NCBI GenBank assembly: GCA_037447655.1 | Contig: JBBHKE010003285.1 | Location: 81,012-145,011 of the forward strand | DNA length: 64,000 bases | Direction of reading: 5' to 3' | Source of the DNA: Zygnema cylindricum | Lineage: Eukaryota > Streptophyta > Zygnematophyceae > Zygnematales > Zygnemataceae | Notes under the pieces: model-generated | What the model saw: the letters and a program-made list of their open reading frames with translations, nothing else | Told to the model about the DNA's origin: nothing | Databases searched by the model: none | Shown: positions 51,997-63,208 of the stretch, one piece after another | Layout: every line of letters starts with the position of its first letter | Position numbering within the stretch: the stretch's first letter is position 1 | Program-made: the position numbers and the translations under genes

Positions 51997-54769
51997 AGTT
52001 ATGGGCCCCACCCTCTAGGGTGCCCATTTTCAATGGAACGGGGTTGATATACTTGGAAACCATGATGAGGAGTGCACTTTTTGAAAAACGGCTATAGGGC
52101 ATTGTGAGTGGTCGTGTGCGGCGGCCAAGTGCAAAATTGAGTGTTCCATCTGGTTTCGAGATCTCAATTCACCGCACGGCTAAGGGGCATTGTGAGTGGT
52201 CGTGTGCGGTGGCCAACTACAAAATTGGGATTTCCACTTGGGTTTGGAGGATCTCGATTCATAGGAGGATCTACGGAGGCAGTGGTGGTAGATGACGATA
52301 GAGAAAGCATCGTGTTGGAAAAAACGAAGGAGAAGGGAAAGGAGAAACTCACACCAATAGCTACTGGATCGGTATTGGTAGTGGATGCTCAAAAAACTGA
52401 GGCTAATGATACTAAAATTTGGGACTTCAACAACACTATGGCAACTCATTTTATTCTCGGGCGTCTCACCCAAGCAGTTGCTACACCTCACCTTCATGTG
52501 GATAAGGCGACCGAGTTGTGGGAGGCTCTTGTCAACATTTACAAGTGTGGTACAATTCAAAAGTAAAAACTGGCAGATCAGAAGGTACAAGCATATGTTT
52601 ACAAAAGAAGAAAGATGTTAGACTTTTGTAATGACTTGGCAAGGTTATTTATGGAGTTGGAGAGTGCAAGGAAATGAGAGACCGAGAAAGAGAAGGTGAA
52701 TACTATGTTAATGAAACTTCTAGATGATTATGAAAACATTTTTAACAGGGTTCAGGATTTGCCAGATTATCGATGGATCTGGAACTCCGTTGTCGGGATG
52801 ATTTTGGTTCGGGAAAGTACAATTGAGATTCGGAGAGGAGGGAATATTGTTCCACCATTGGCTGCTGGAACTAACTGGGGGGATAGACATTCCAAGAAAC
52901 CTTATGGAAAATTTGGTGGAGGAGGAAGAGGAAACCAATCGGACGAATTTGGATCAAGGCCTCCAAAGAGGCTTTGTCACTTTTGTAAGAAGCCAGGACA
53001 TAACGTGACGGAGTGTACTAAACTGACGGAGCTGAGATTGAAAGAGGGGCAGATTGGTAAATCAGACGGAGGAAAGAAGATTGCATTTGTGGCAACACAA
53101 GTCTTGGGAGAGGATTTCGAGTAGGACGATGGAGAACTCCTCAACGAGGAGCTGGAGGTGAAAGGTGAGCCGAAGATTCCAAGGAGGCAAAAGTGTGCTT
53201 TCGTTAGAGTAAGAGAAGCTCCTAAAAAAAAGATGGATTATTGATTCAGGTGCCTCTATGCATGTGTAGAGAAAAACAATTGTTTACCAAAATGAGAAAA
53301 ATCCCTACTGTAGAGATAGAGTATGGAAATGAGAGAGTAGTAACCACTAGTTTAGTGGGATCAGTGGATCTAAAAGTCTTAGTTGAAGGTAAAACATTCA
53401 TAGTCACTTTCTCTGATGTTCGATTTATTCTAGAGTTGAGCAAGAATCTTATCTCTACGTCAGTCTTAGATGATAAGGATTTTAAGACTAGTACTAACAA
53501 AGGAGTCTTTGTTGCTAGCTATGAAAATGAAGTGTACTTGAGAGCTGAAAACGATAGCCAAAGAATGTTTAGATTGAATTTGAATAATGGAAAAACGAGA
53601 GTTTACTATGCCTGTGTAAGTGATTTGATGATGTGGCATAAAAAATTAGGACATGTGCATCTAGATAAATTGAAATAAATGAACATAATGGGTGTAGTTG
53701 AGGGAACTAATTTTGGAGATAATGAGACCAGTGGATGTGCTCAAGGTAAGGCCCACAGATTAGCTTTCCCAAAAGCCGCAACATATAAAGGTGAAAAGGT
53801 CCTAGATTTAGTTCATAATGACATATGGGGACCGACCAAAGTACCATCAGTTGGAGGGAAATGGTTGATGCTTACTATCAATGATGATTGGTCTAGCTAC
53901 TCTAGATTATATTTCTTGAAAAATAAATATGAGGCTTTGGGTTATTTTAAAGAGTATAAAGCATGGAGTGAGAAGTTTCATGAGACACCTATAAAGAGAG
54001 TGAGGAGTGATAATGGGGGGGAATACACCTCTAATGAGTTTAAGGATTTTTTGAAAGAGGAAGGGGTTCAGCACCAAAAGGATGTCCCAAAGAACCCAGA
54101 ACAAAACTTTGTAGCCGAGAGACTAAATCGGCCATTAAGTGATAGTGCACGTAGTATGTTATTGTATAAAAAGATAAGAAAAAGCTTTGGGGCACAAGCT
54201 ATGAATTGTGCTAACTATATTAAAGATAGATTTCTTACCTCGGCAGTACAGGTCATACACCTTATGAAAGATGGACCAGAAGAAAACCGGATATTTCACA
54301 CTTAAATGTGTTCGAAAGTCAAGTTTTTAGTCTAAACAAAGAAAAAACTGATTGGAAGTTACATGCAAAGGGAAAGTTGGGGTACCTACTTGGATATGAT
54401 GAAAATGTAAAGGGATATAGAGTTTATGATCTCGAAAAAGAAGATATCATTTTGGTAAAACACTTGGTAGTCATGGATGAAGGAAAGTCCATAGATCCCT
54501 TTAACTATACTAAACCGGTTGGAATTATGATTGAATCCGCAAATGAGCTGAATTCATAATCTTTTAACCGAACTTTGGTTCAGTCTGACCTTGCAGATGA
54601 AGAGAAAATCTGACCGAGAATGACCCTCTCTTGGAACCACAGCTTCCGGTTCAAACTGAGGAAGAGAACGAAGAAAGACCGGAAATGGATGATGAACGTC
54701 TAGAGATAGACTCCACGGACACGAGAGATGATGAAGTCGTTCCGAGAAATCCAAGATTACCCTCCATTC
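51997..54769 (+). pseudogene. gag-pol: Element F gag, protease and integrase
   Basis: The primer-site ATG (52001) is followed by a one-base insertion, so MGPT runs into a stop. Gag continues in other frames: LGFPLGFGGSRF, KIWDFNNTMATHFILGRLTQ, then a stop at 52564. Zinc knuckle CHFCKKPGHNVTEC is intact. The protease box is split by a frameshift near 53235. Integrase: MMWHKKLGHVHLDKLK, SGCAQGKAHRL (first Cys lost), LVHNDIWGPTKVP, RSDNGGEYTS and NFVAERLNR. The frame ends in the acidic linker PRNPRLPS, where element G inserted. Confidence 0.82.
52092..52267 (+). repeat. 88-bp tandem duplication in the F gag
   Basis: Two imperfect copies: GGCATTGTGAGTGGTCGTGT starts at 52098 and again at 52186. 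The surrounding gag coding (GIVSGR motif) is therefore present twice. The copies differ at several places, so the duplication is not recent. Confidence 0.85.
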
Positions 54770-55818
54770 TGTAGAAACTAATGGTTTTATTAGTATTTTC
54801 TAGGTCTGAAAAGAAATATAGAAGTCGAGGCAGTCTATCTCTAATTTCTCTCTCCAACTCTCAAACTTGTCGCAGTCACTGAGAAATTGGAGAGGAAGCT
54901 AGAGCCATGGCTACCTTGGCTATCCTGAGGTTTACGCGAATTTTATATTAGGGTTTATTTATTTATTTAAAAGGTATGTGCCGGCGGCAGGATTTGATCC
55001 TTGTACCTACCGGCCGGCAGACAGGAAATGGCCGGTAGCCTTAGCCGTTAAGTCTAGCCGTAGTGTTACGTAGCATATAGTTTGATATTTATTTAAATGA
55101 TTATACGTGCGATAAATCATTTAACTGAAATGGATTACGGGATACATAGATCCAGTAATATATTATGTACGAATTACGGTACGGACAAAAATCAGTACCG
55201 CGCATTTGTTTCGTAAGTGAAACAAATACCGCGCATGTATTATTTACGGCTACGATTAAATCCGAATTTAATCGGACGGCCGGGATTAGCGCCGAGATCG
55301 CGGAGGAAGATTTCGGCGGTTTGTGGCCATCGCCACATCGGATGACGCGTGGCGAAATTCCGTTGGATTGTGGAATCTCCGGAGATTATGGCACCGAATC
55401 CGGATTTGACATGTGTCGACATTTTGGCCATGTCGTACAATGTCCGTACATAAAGTACACCGGCAGCTGTACTTTTGCGTACGGAACTCAATTCTGATTG
55501 GTTCCGTACATCAGTAGATAGAGTCTGTGAGAGAGATAGGACTTAGAAAAATTAGAAGATAGGACCCCCTCTCCCAGAGAGCTTCTGTACAAAAGGTCAA
55601 CTTTGACCCTGCATAACTTACTGCTCAGAGGAGCAAATTCAGAGATTCTTTTTGCTACCGACTCAGGGGAGTCTTGCCTTTACAGGGGTGCAGGTGGTCA
55701 GGGTTTTTGTCTGCCAGGGTGGCAGTTATTTTTGCTGGAACACAAAGGGGTCAGGATTATCCTAGAGGCTTCTTGGAAGCTGTATACTCTGAGGACTTAT
55801 AGAGGTCTCAGAGTTTCA
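54770..55818 (+). repeat. Element G 5' LTR
   Basis: 1049 bp, TGTAGAAACTAATGG to AGAGTTTCA. Stem CTCTCCAA / TTGGAGAG at 54850-54857 and 54887-54894 around the loop with ACTTGTCGCAGTCACTGA. Antisense B-box-like GGATTTGATCC at 54990-55000. GACTCAGGGGAGTC hairpin near 55661. Confidence 0.95.
54985..55065 (-). other. tRNA-like segment, antisense in the G 5' LTR
   Basis: On the minus strand (antisense to G): CTTAACGGCTAAGGCTACCG, then AAGGATCAAATCCTGCC. Same layout as the plus-strand segment in the minus-strand element A, so orientation relative to the element is constant. Confidence 0.5.
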
Positions 55819-55833
55819 GGTTATGGGCTCACC
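55819..55833 (+). promoter_or_regulatory. Element G primer-binding site
   Basis: GGTTATGGGCTCACC, one C to T change from the perfect site. The start ATG (55823-55825) lies in it, and the change turns the third residue from Pro into Ser. Confidence 0.9.
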
Positions 55834-58800
55834 CTCTAGGGTACCAATCTTTAATGGAACTGGCTTCATATACTGGGAAAGTATGATGATAGGAGCTCTA
55901 TGCGAAAAAAGGTTTTGGGGGATAGTGAGTGGACGGTTGGGGTGTCCATCAAGTCTTGGAATTCCTCCAGGGTTTGGAGGAACCAGATTCACCAGGAAAG
56001 AGGACCCACCTTCAACGGAGGAAACAAAAGAAGGAGAGGTGGTGGACAAAGGAAAGGAGAAGGAGACGACCACACCAATAGCAACTGGTTCGACATTCAT
56101 GTCACCTATTCCGAGGAATGAGGAGAATGATACTGAAACCTGGGACTTCAACAATATGGCGGCAAAGCACTTCATCCTACGCCATCTCACTCAAGGACTT
56201 GCATGTCCTCATTTGTAGGTAGAAAGAGCATCCGATCTTTGGATGGCTCTCATAGAGATGTACCGAAGTGGTACGATTCAGCAACAACAGTTGGCTGATC
56301 AGAAAGTTAAGGAGTATGTATACAAAGGGGGAAATATGTTGGATTTTTGCAATGAGCTTGCTACACTCTTCATGGAGCTACAGAGTGCGGGAAAAGATTT
56401 TAGTGAAAAAGAAAAGGTTAACTGTTTACTGATGAAGTTACCTGATGAGTTCGTGAACATAGTTTACCGTGTGCAGGACTTGCCTGACTCAAGGTGGATA
56501 TGGAACTCAGTGGTAGGGATGATTCTCGTTCAAGAGAATACAATTGAGATCCGAAGGGGAGGAAAGAGTGGCCAAGCCTTGGCAACAGCGACTGATTCAA
56601 GGAACAGGGATTCCCGAAAACCGGTCGAAAACTATGGGGGTAGGGAGCAGAAAAACCAGGCCGATGAGTTCGAACCAAGGGCTCCCAAAGGACTATGTCA
56701 CTTTTGTAAGAAACCAGGGCACTATATGGCAGAGTGCACTAAGCTAACCGAGCTTCGGTTAAAGGAGGGGCAGACCGGTGGTACCCCGAGAGGAAAGAAA
56801 AAGGCCCTTGTCACACAGGTACTTGAGGTTGAATCCGAGGACGAGGACGATGAGCTCCTTTTGGATGAGGAGTTGGAGGCGAAAAATGAGGTCGAAATTC
56901 CACGAAGGCAGAAATGTGCTTACGGTGGATTGAAAGGTGAAGCAGGCTGGATTGTAGATTCAGGTGCCTCGATGCACATGTGTAAGGATAGACACCTGTT
57001 CACTAAGATAAGATTGATTCTCACCGTAGAGATAGAGTACGGGGATGGGAGGATAGTCACCACTACTCTTGTGGGATCGGTAGATCTAAAAGTGTTAGTA
57101 GAAGGAAAGACATCCATATTAACATTCTCCGATGTATTGTTTATTCCGGAGCTGAACAAAAATCTTATCTCTACATCAGTATTAGATGATAAGGGTTTTT
57201 TTACTAGCACTAGGGAAGGAGTCTTTACTGGTAGTTTTGAGGATGATGTCTATTTCATTGCTGAGAAAGGTAGCCATGGGATGTTTAGGCTGATCTTAAG
57301 TAATGAAAAGAAGAAACTTTATTATGCTGGTGTTCATGATATTATGATGTGGCATAAGAGGCTTGGGCATGTGAATCTAGATAAGTTAAGAGAGATGAAA
57401 AAGATGGGAGTGGTGGAAGGGATTCAGTTCAGTGAGAGTGATGATATAAGTGATTGTAGTGGATGTGCTCAAGGTAAAGCACACAGATTACCCTTTCCTA
57501 AAATAGCCACCTATAAGGGAGAAAAACTTCTAGATCTAGTACACACAGATATTTGGGGACCGGCTAGAGTGCCCTCACCGGGGGGGAAGAGATTTATGAT
57601 GACTATAACTGATGATTGGTCTCGGTATTCCCGGGTATATTTTTTGAAAAACAAGTCCGAAGCTGAGGATTGTTTTAGACAATATAAAGCATGGAGCGAA
57701 AAACTCCATGAAACTCCAATCAAGAGAGTAAGGAGTGACAATGGTGGAGAGTATACTTCTAACCAGTTTGAGGATTTTCTGAGGGAAGATGGGGTTCAAC
57801 ACCAAAAGACAGTTCCAGAAAATCCGGAACAGAATGGGGTAGCTGAAAGGTTAAATAGAACACTAAGTGATAGTGCTAGAAGTATGTTGTCAGATAAAAA
57901 GATAGGGAAAAGGTTTTGGGCAGAAGCAATGAACTGTGCTAATTACCTCAAGAATAGAGTTCTTACTTCAGCTATAAGAGATCAAACACCTTATGAGAGA
58001 TGGACAGGCCGGAAACCAGACATATCTCACTTAAAGGTTTTCGGCAGTCAAGTGTTCAGTCTAGATACTGATCGGTCCAATTGGAAGCTAGATCCTAAAG
58101 GAAAACCGGGATACTTATTAGGATATGATGAAGATGTTAAAGGATATAGAGTTTATGATCTAAAAAGGGAAGATATAATCTTAGTAAAGCATCTAGTAGT
58201 TATGGATGAAGGAAAGTCTGTGGATCCCTTCAAATATACGAAGTCAGTAAAAATCAGATTTGAGTCAGAAAAATACGATGACTTTGAGCTTCCTAACTAT
58301 CCAGGTTTTAGAGAAGATGACATTCTTGCAGGAACAAATCAGACCGAAAAGGACTCGGCTGTGGAAACTCCAGTGACAACTCTACTCGAAGCGGAAGACG
58401 TGGTGGAAATTGATTCGGGATCAAGGGATAGGGGAGAAGCCGAGTTTGTTCGAAAGAATCCACGAGAACCATCTATTCCGGCATCAGATTTTGAGGGGGG
58501 GAGGAGAAGTAGCAAAAGACTGCAAGAAAAACAGGTTAATAACAAGGTAACTAAACTATCTCATCAAGATGAACCTCAATCTTATAGAGAGGCGATGACT
58601 TGTCCAGAAAGAAACCGGTGGAAGACAGCCATCAATGAGGAGATGGCTTCAATCATGGCAGCTGATACTTGGGAGCTGGTGGACTGTCCACCTAACCAAA
58701 AACCAATCGGTTGTAAGTGGGTTTTGAAATTAAAACTGAACCCAGATAACACAATCGAACGCTACAAGGCCAGATTAGTGGCAAAGGGATTTACACAAAA

Positions 58801-60157
58801 GGAAGGAATTGACTACGAGGAAACCTTTGCCCCGGTGGTCAGATTTCCCTCCGTCCGCATACTTCTCAGTTTAGCAGCGGCGGAAGACATGGAAGTGCAT
58901 CAGATGGACATCAAGACAGCCTTTTTGCATGGAGAATTGGAAGAGGAGATCTTCATGCGACAACCCGAAGGTTTTGTGGAGGAAGGAGAGGAGAGTAAGG
59001 TATGCCGGCTGATTAAATCTATTTATGGTTTGAAACAGGCACCTCGACAATGGAATAAGAAGCTTGATGAGTTTCTTACCGGTCTGGGATATATTCGGAT
59101 CAGCTCAGATCACTCAATCTATGTTTTCGAAGATGAGGAAGGTTTGATATTTATTGCAATTTATGTTGATGATTTGCTTGTTTTAAGTAAATCAATGGAA
59201 AAAATTAACAAACTGAAAACCAATCTTAAGGGGAGATTTGAAATGAAGGATATGGGAGAAGCAAGATATATTTTGGGAATTCAAGTAGAGAGAGACCGAA
59301 AAAGGAAAATTATAAGATTGACTCAAAAGGAAGCAATAGGAAACATGCTTGAAAAATTTCAAATGGATAAAGCTAATAGTTGTACAACTCCAATGGAGTT
59401 GAAGAAGGGAAGTGAGGGGAGTGAGGAAGAAGGAGTCATAGTCTTAGATGAGGAATTATCTCCTGATGAACAGAAGTTCATGCAGACTATTCCTTACAGG
59501 CAAGTAGTGGGAAGTCTAATCTATTTTATGAATTGTACCTGGCCGGATTTAGCTGCAGCTGTAGGAGTGCTGAGTAGAAGTCTAAATGCTCCCACTAAGA
59601 AGGATTGGGAGGCAGCTAAGAGAGTCCTTAGATATTTGGTAGGAACTAGAGATCTATGGTTGCATTTGGGTGGGGAGAATACTGACATCACTACTTGGAG
59701 TGATGCCAGTTATGGTGATGCTCCGATGAGGAGATGTACTTCTGGATATGTATTATATGTGGGTGATGGGGCTTGCTGTTAGAGCAGCAAACAGCAAAAG
59801 GTTATTGCTCAGTCCACCATGGAGGCTGAGTATATGGCCTCTTGCTCTGCTGTAAAAGAATTGATGTGGGTCAAGTCTTTGCTTGGTGAGCTTGGTCACC
59901 TTAAGAGTGGTGTGCATAAAATATTTTGTGATAATCAGGCAGCAATCGCTATTTCTGCCAATCCTAAACACCATTTTAAAGACAAACACATGGACATCAG
60001 ACTCAGCTTTGTTAGAGAGAAAGTAGAAAACAAAATAATCAGTTTAGAGTACAGACCAGATAGTGAGATGGTAGCAGATATGATGACCAAACCTGTGCCT
60101 TCCTCTAAGCTAATTTTTTGCAGGGAGAATTGTGGTCTGAAATTAAAGATTGACTAG
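55823..60157 (+). pseudogene. gag-pol: Element G gag-pol, two nonsense codons
   Basis: Same frame and length as element A. TAG at 56216-56218 replaces codon 132 (Gln in A) in gag, and TAG at 59780-59782 replaces codon 1320 (Trp in the ACCWSS block of RNase H). Both are C:G to T:A transitions. Everything else is present: zinc knuckle CHFCKKPGHYMAEC, DSGASMHMC, HTDIWGPARV, RSDNGGEYTS, NGVAERLN, YVDDLLVLS, WSDASYGD, STMEAEY, FCDNQAAI. It was recently functional; it could only move now if supplied with protein by a relative such as A. Confidence 0.95.
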
Positions 60158-60170
60158 AAAATAAGGGGAG
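60158..60170 (+). promoter_or_regulatory. Element G polypurine tract
   Basis: AAAATAAGGGGAG between the gag-pol stop and the 3' LTR, same as in element A. Confidence 0.9.
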
Positions 60171-61218
60171 TGTAGAAACTAATGGTTTTATTAGTATTTT
60201 CTAGGTCAGAAAAGAAATATAGAAGTCGAGAAAGTCTATCTCTAACTTCTCTCTCCAACTCTCAAACTTGTCGCAGTCACTGAGAAATTGGAGAGGAAGC
60301 TAGAGCCATGGCTACCTTGGCTATCCTGAGGTTTACGGGAATTGTATATTAGGGTTTATTTATTTATTTAAAAGGTATGTGCCGGCAGCAGGATTTGATC
60401 CTTGTACCTACCGCCGGCAGACAGGAAATAGCCGGTAGCCTTAGCCGTTAAGTCTAGCCGTAGTGTTACGTAGCATATAGTTTGATATTTATTTAAATGA
60501 TTATACGTGCGATAAATCATTTAACTGAAATGGATTACGGGATACATAGATCCAGTAATATATTATGTACGAATTACGGTACGGACAAAAATCAGTACCG
60601 CGCATTTGTTTCGTAAGTGAAACAAATACCGCGCATGTATTATTTACGGCTACGATTAAATCCGAATTTAATCGGACGGCCGGGATTAGCGCCGAGATCG
60701 CGGAGGAAGATTTCGGCGGTTTGTGGCCATCGCCACATCGGATGACGCGTGGCGAAATTCCGTTGGATTGTGGAATCTCCGGAGATTATGGCACCGAATC
60801 CGGATTTGACATGTGTCGACATTTTGGCCATGTCGTACAATGTCCGTACATAAAGTACACCGGCAGCTGTACTTTTGCGTACGGAACTCAATTCTGATTG
60901 GTTCCGTACATCAGTAGATAGAGTCTGTGAGAGAGATAGGACTTAGAAAAAATAGAAGATAGGACCCCCTCTCCCAGAGAGCTTCTGTACAAAAGGTCAA
61001 CTTTGACCCTCCATAACTTACTGCTCAGGGGAGCAAATTCAAAGATTCTTTTTGCTACCGACTCAGGGGAGTCTTGCCTTTACAGGGGTGCAGGTGGTCA
61101 GGGTTTTTGTCTGCCAGGGTGGCAATTATTTTTGCTGGAACACAAAGGGGTCAGGATTATCCTAGAGGCTTCTTGGAAGCTGTATACTCTGAGGACTTAT
61201 GGAGGTCTCAGAGTTTCA
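60171..61218 (+). repeat. Element G 3' LTR
   Basis: 1048 bp, close match to 54770-55818, one base shorter (a C-G deletion in the CCGGCCGGCAG stretch). The same internal features are present. Confidence 0.95.
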
Positions 61219-61505
61219 CATTCCAGCATCAGATTTTGAAAGAGGAAGGAGAATCAACAAGAGACTTTAAGAGAGACAAGTGAACAACAAGGTAACTAAA
61301 GTGTCACATTTGAGCGATTCCCATGCTTAGTTAGAACAATAAATAGTCTGAAACGGAGTATATGGATGATAACCATTAATGATCAAATGGCTTCCATTAT
61401 GGAAGCAAACAAATGGGAGGCGGTGGACTGTCATTTTAACAAAAATAGGATGCAAGTGGGTATTCAAGTTGAAACTCAACCCGGATAACACTATCAAGCA
61501 ATGTC
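61219..61505 (+). pseudogene. pol: Element F linker and RT start, second piece
   Basis: IPASDFERGRR, a stop, ERQVNNKVTKVSH, several stops, then IGCKWVFKLKLNPDNTIKQ, the first block of copia RT. Similarity ends abruptly after 61500-61505. Confidence 0.8.
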
Positions 61506-62454
61506 TCATTGAAGTGTTTGTACTCCGAGTTTAGGTCATTGTACGGTTATGTGTCGTAGTGATCGTAGTGGTCTTTGTTCTAGGGTTGTACTCTGTTGTA
61601 GTACGTTGCCGGCGCGCATTTTGCGCGCCCCGTCTGATTGGTTTATTTGAGGTCCCGCGTGTCTGATTGGTTTATTTGTACTTAGGTAATCAGTGGTACT
61701 TTTGAGGTCTTGTGACGTTTGGCGTCTGCGAGAATTGACGATGATTTGCTTCGCGACGAAAGATTCTATTTCACTTTGGTGTGGAGATTTATCCTTTCGA
61801 TTGCGGCGTACATTTGTACGACAGATATCATTTCATTTTCTCGTAGATTTCTGGTTGACGTTGGCATGCGTACCTTTTGAGCATGTATGGAGAGCAATGA
61901 TGTTGCGAGGTGACTACCTACTTGATCCCATGTGATTCGTTGTACGTTTTTTGTTTGAGGTGTGCGCATTCTACGCACGTGATACTTTTGGAGATTTTGT
62001 TTCACGTCGTGATACTTATTCAGATACTGTTTGGCGTCGGTCAAGTCTATAATTGTTGAATATGTTTGAAGTGTACTTTCGTATACTTCGTTGTGTTACG
62101 TATTGGTGTAGTTTTATTTTTAGCGCTTAGTGCGTATTTGATGTGCGGTTTGGAGGAGTATAGTGAGGCGTAGGGAGAAGAGGTTTTTATCAATCTATCT
62201 ATTGAGTTGGTATTGATCCTCCTTGTAGATTATCAAGGAGTTAGAGGAATGGAAAGAGTTAGAGGAATGAGGATTTAGAGGAATTAGAAGTGATAGTGTT
62301 TAGAGGGTGTTGGGAAAGTATGTAAGAAAAGTTCTCCTAGGAATATATTGGCTTCCTTGGGGTTATCTTTCTCGTGAGTGTTTTATCTTTAATGCTTCCG
62401 CTTGCATTTGCACTCGGTTTTATTTTATTGTAAAGATCCTCCTATTATACGTCA
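61506..62454. other. Unrecognised segment between two truncated elements
   Basis: No protein or LTR recognised. It contains the palindrome GGCGCGCATTTTGCGCGCC (about 61610-61629) and two direct copies of TCTGATTGGTTTATTT (about 61634 and 61662), each with a CCAAT box in reverse. These features would suit a U3 promoter of an unknown LTR, but no second copy or duplication was found. It begins TGTCTCATTG right after the F breakpoint. A 92-residue minus-strand frame (61766-62044) is not recognised. Confidence 0.4.
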
Positions 62455-63193
62455 GAGTAGCTAGTAGCCATTAGTGTTGTCCTATAGGTTAAGTACTGTG
62501 CCAAGATATATGGGGCGTGATGGGTACTTAAACACTACCTCGTAGGCCATTTCATTTAATTGAAAGAAACGAACTAGAGAAGATAGACTAAGTTGGAAAA
62601 AAGTGTGAACCGAGATATTGCATGAAACAAATGCTCCACACATTTGTTTCACAACTAATATCAAAAGTCGGTTCGATGGAACGACCACCATGGGAGCCGA
62701 CATCGCGGAATGGGCGTTCGGGCGGTTTTCGGCTACCGCCTCACCAATTGACACGTGGCACTACCTTGTTAGCTAGCGCGATTTCTAGAGCGCACCAAAA
62801 CGAGTCCGAATATGACGAGAGTCCACTTCTTTGCCATGCCGTAGAGTGGTTGTGTAGAAGTACTCCGACCACAATACCTTTCTGTACTGTACAAATACTT
62901 GATTGGTGCCGTACATCAATAGAAGGGGGTTTAGACAGGGGTTTGGGACTTAGTCATAACTTAGGTAGCCGCCTCTCTCTCAGACCGCATCTGTACAAAA
63001 GGTCATCTTTGACCATCAATAATTAACTGTTCAAGGGAGCAAATTCAGAGAATCTTTTAGGACCATACTCAAGGGAGTCTTATCTTCACAAGGGTGATAG
63101 TCAATCTTGGTCAAACACAAGAGAGTAACGGTTTTCCTAGGAGCTTTTTGTGAGCTGCTTATCCTGAAGACCAATAGAGGTCTCAAAGTTGTA
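62455..63193 (+). repeat. Element H 5' LTR, left end missing
   Basis: Aligns with the right two-thirds of the copia LTRs from the antisense tRNA-like block onward (TAGCCATTAGTG; CATTTCATTTAATTGAAAG), then GACACGTGGCACTACC, GTAC motifs, CTTGATTGGTGCCGTACATC, and ends AAGTTGTA at the primer site. The first 250 to 300 bases, with the stem-loop, are absent. Confidence 0.7.
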
Positions 63194-63208
63194 GGTTATG
63201 GGCCCACC
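63194..63208 (+). promoter_or_regulatory. Element H primer-binding site
   Basis: GGTTATGGGCCCACC, a perfect match to the site in elements A and C. The ATG is at 63198-63200. Confidence 0.9.

Larger units (their letters stand above)
54770..61218 (+). mobile_element. Element G: near-intact copia element, sister of A
   Basis: 6449 bp, LTRs of 1049 and 1048 bp with about fifteen differences by eye, target duplication CATTC (54765-54769 and 61219-61223). The gag-pol frame is whole except for two in-frame nonsense codons. The protein is almost the same as in element A. It interrupts the linker of element F. Confidence 0.95.
51034..61505 (+). mobile_element. Element F: copia element, decayed, hosts element G, truncated
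   Basis: Pieces 51034-54769 and 61219-61505 join in register across element G. It starts with TGTTGAAAAAGG inside B. The right part ends in the RT N-terminus (LNPDNTIKQ) and the rest of pol and the 3' LTR are absent, so a deletion or unseen rearrangement removed the right ends of both F and B. Confidence 0.85.

Noticed and set aside
61074-61283. Short frames within the LTRs (also at 55165-55497, 60565-60897, 35262-35498)
   Set aside because: They repeat in both LTR copies and on both strands and overlap promoter and hairpin features; they are chance frames in LTR DNA.
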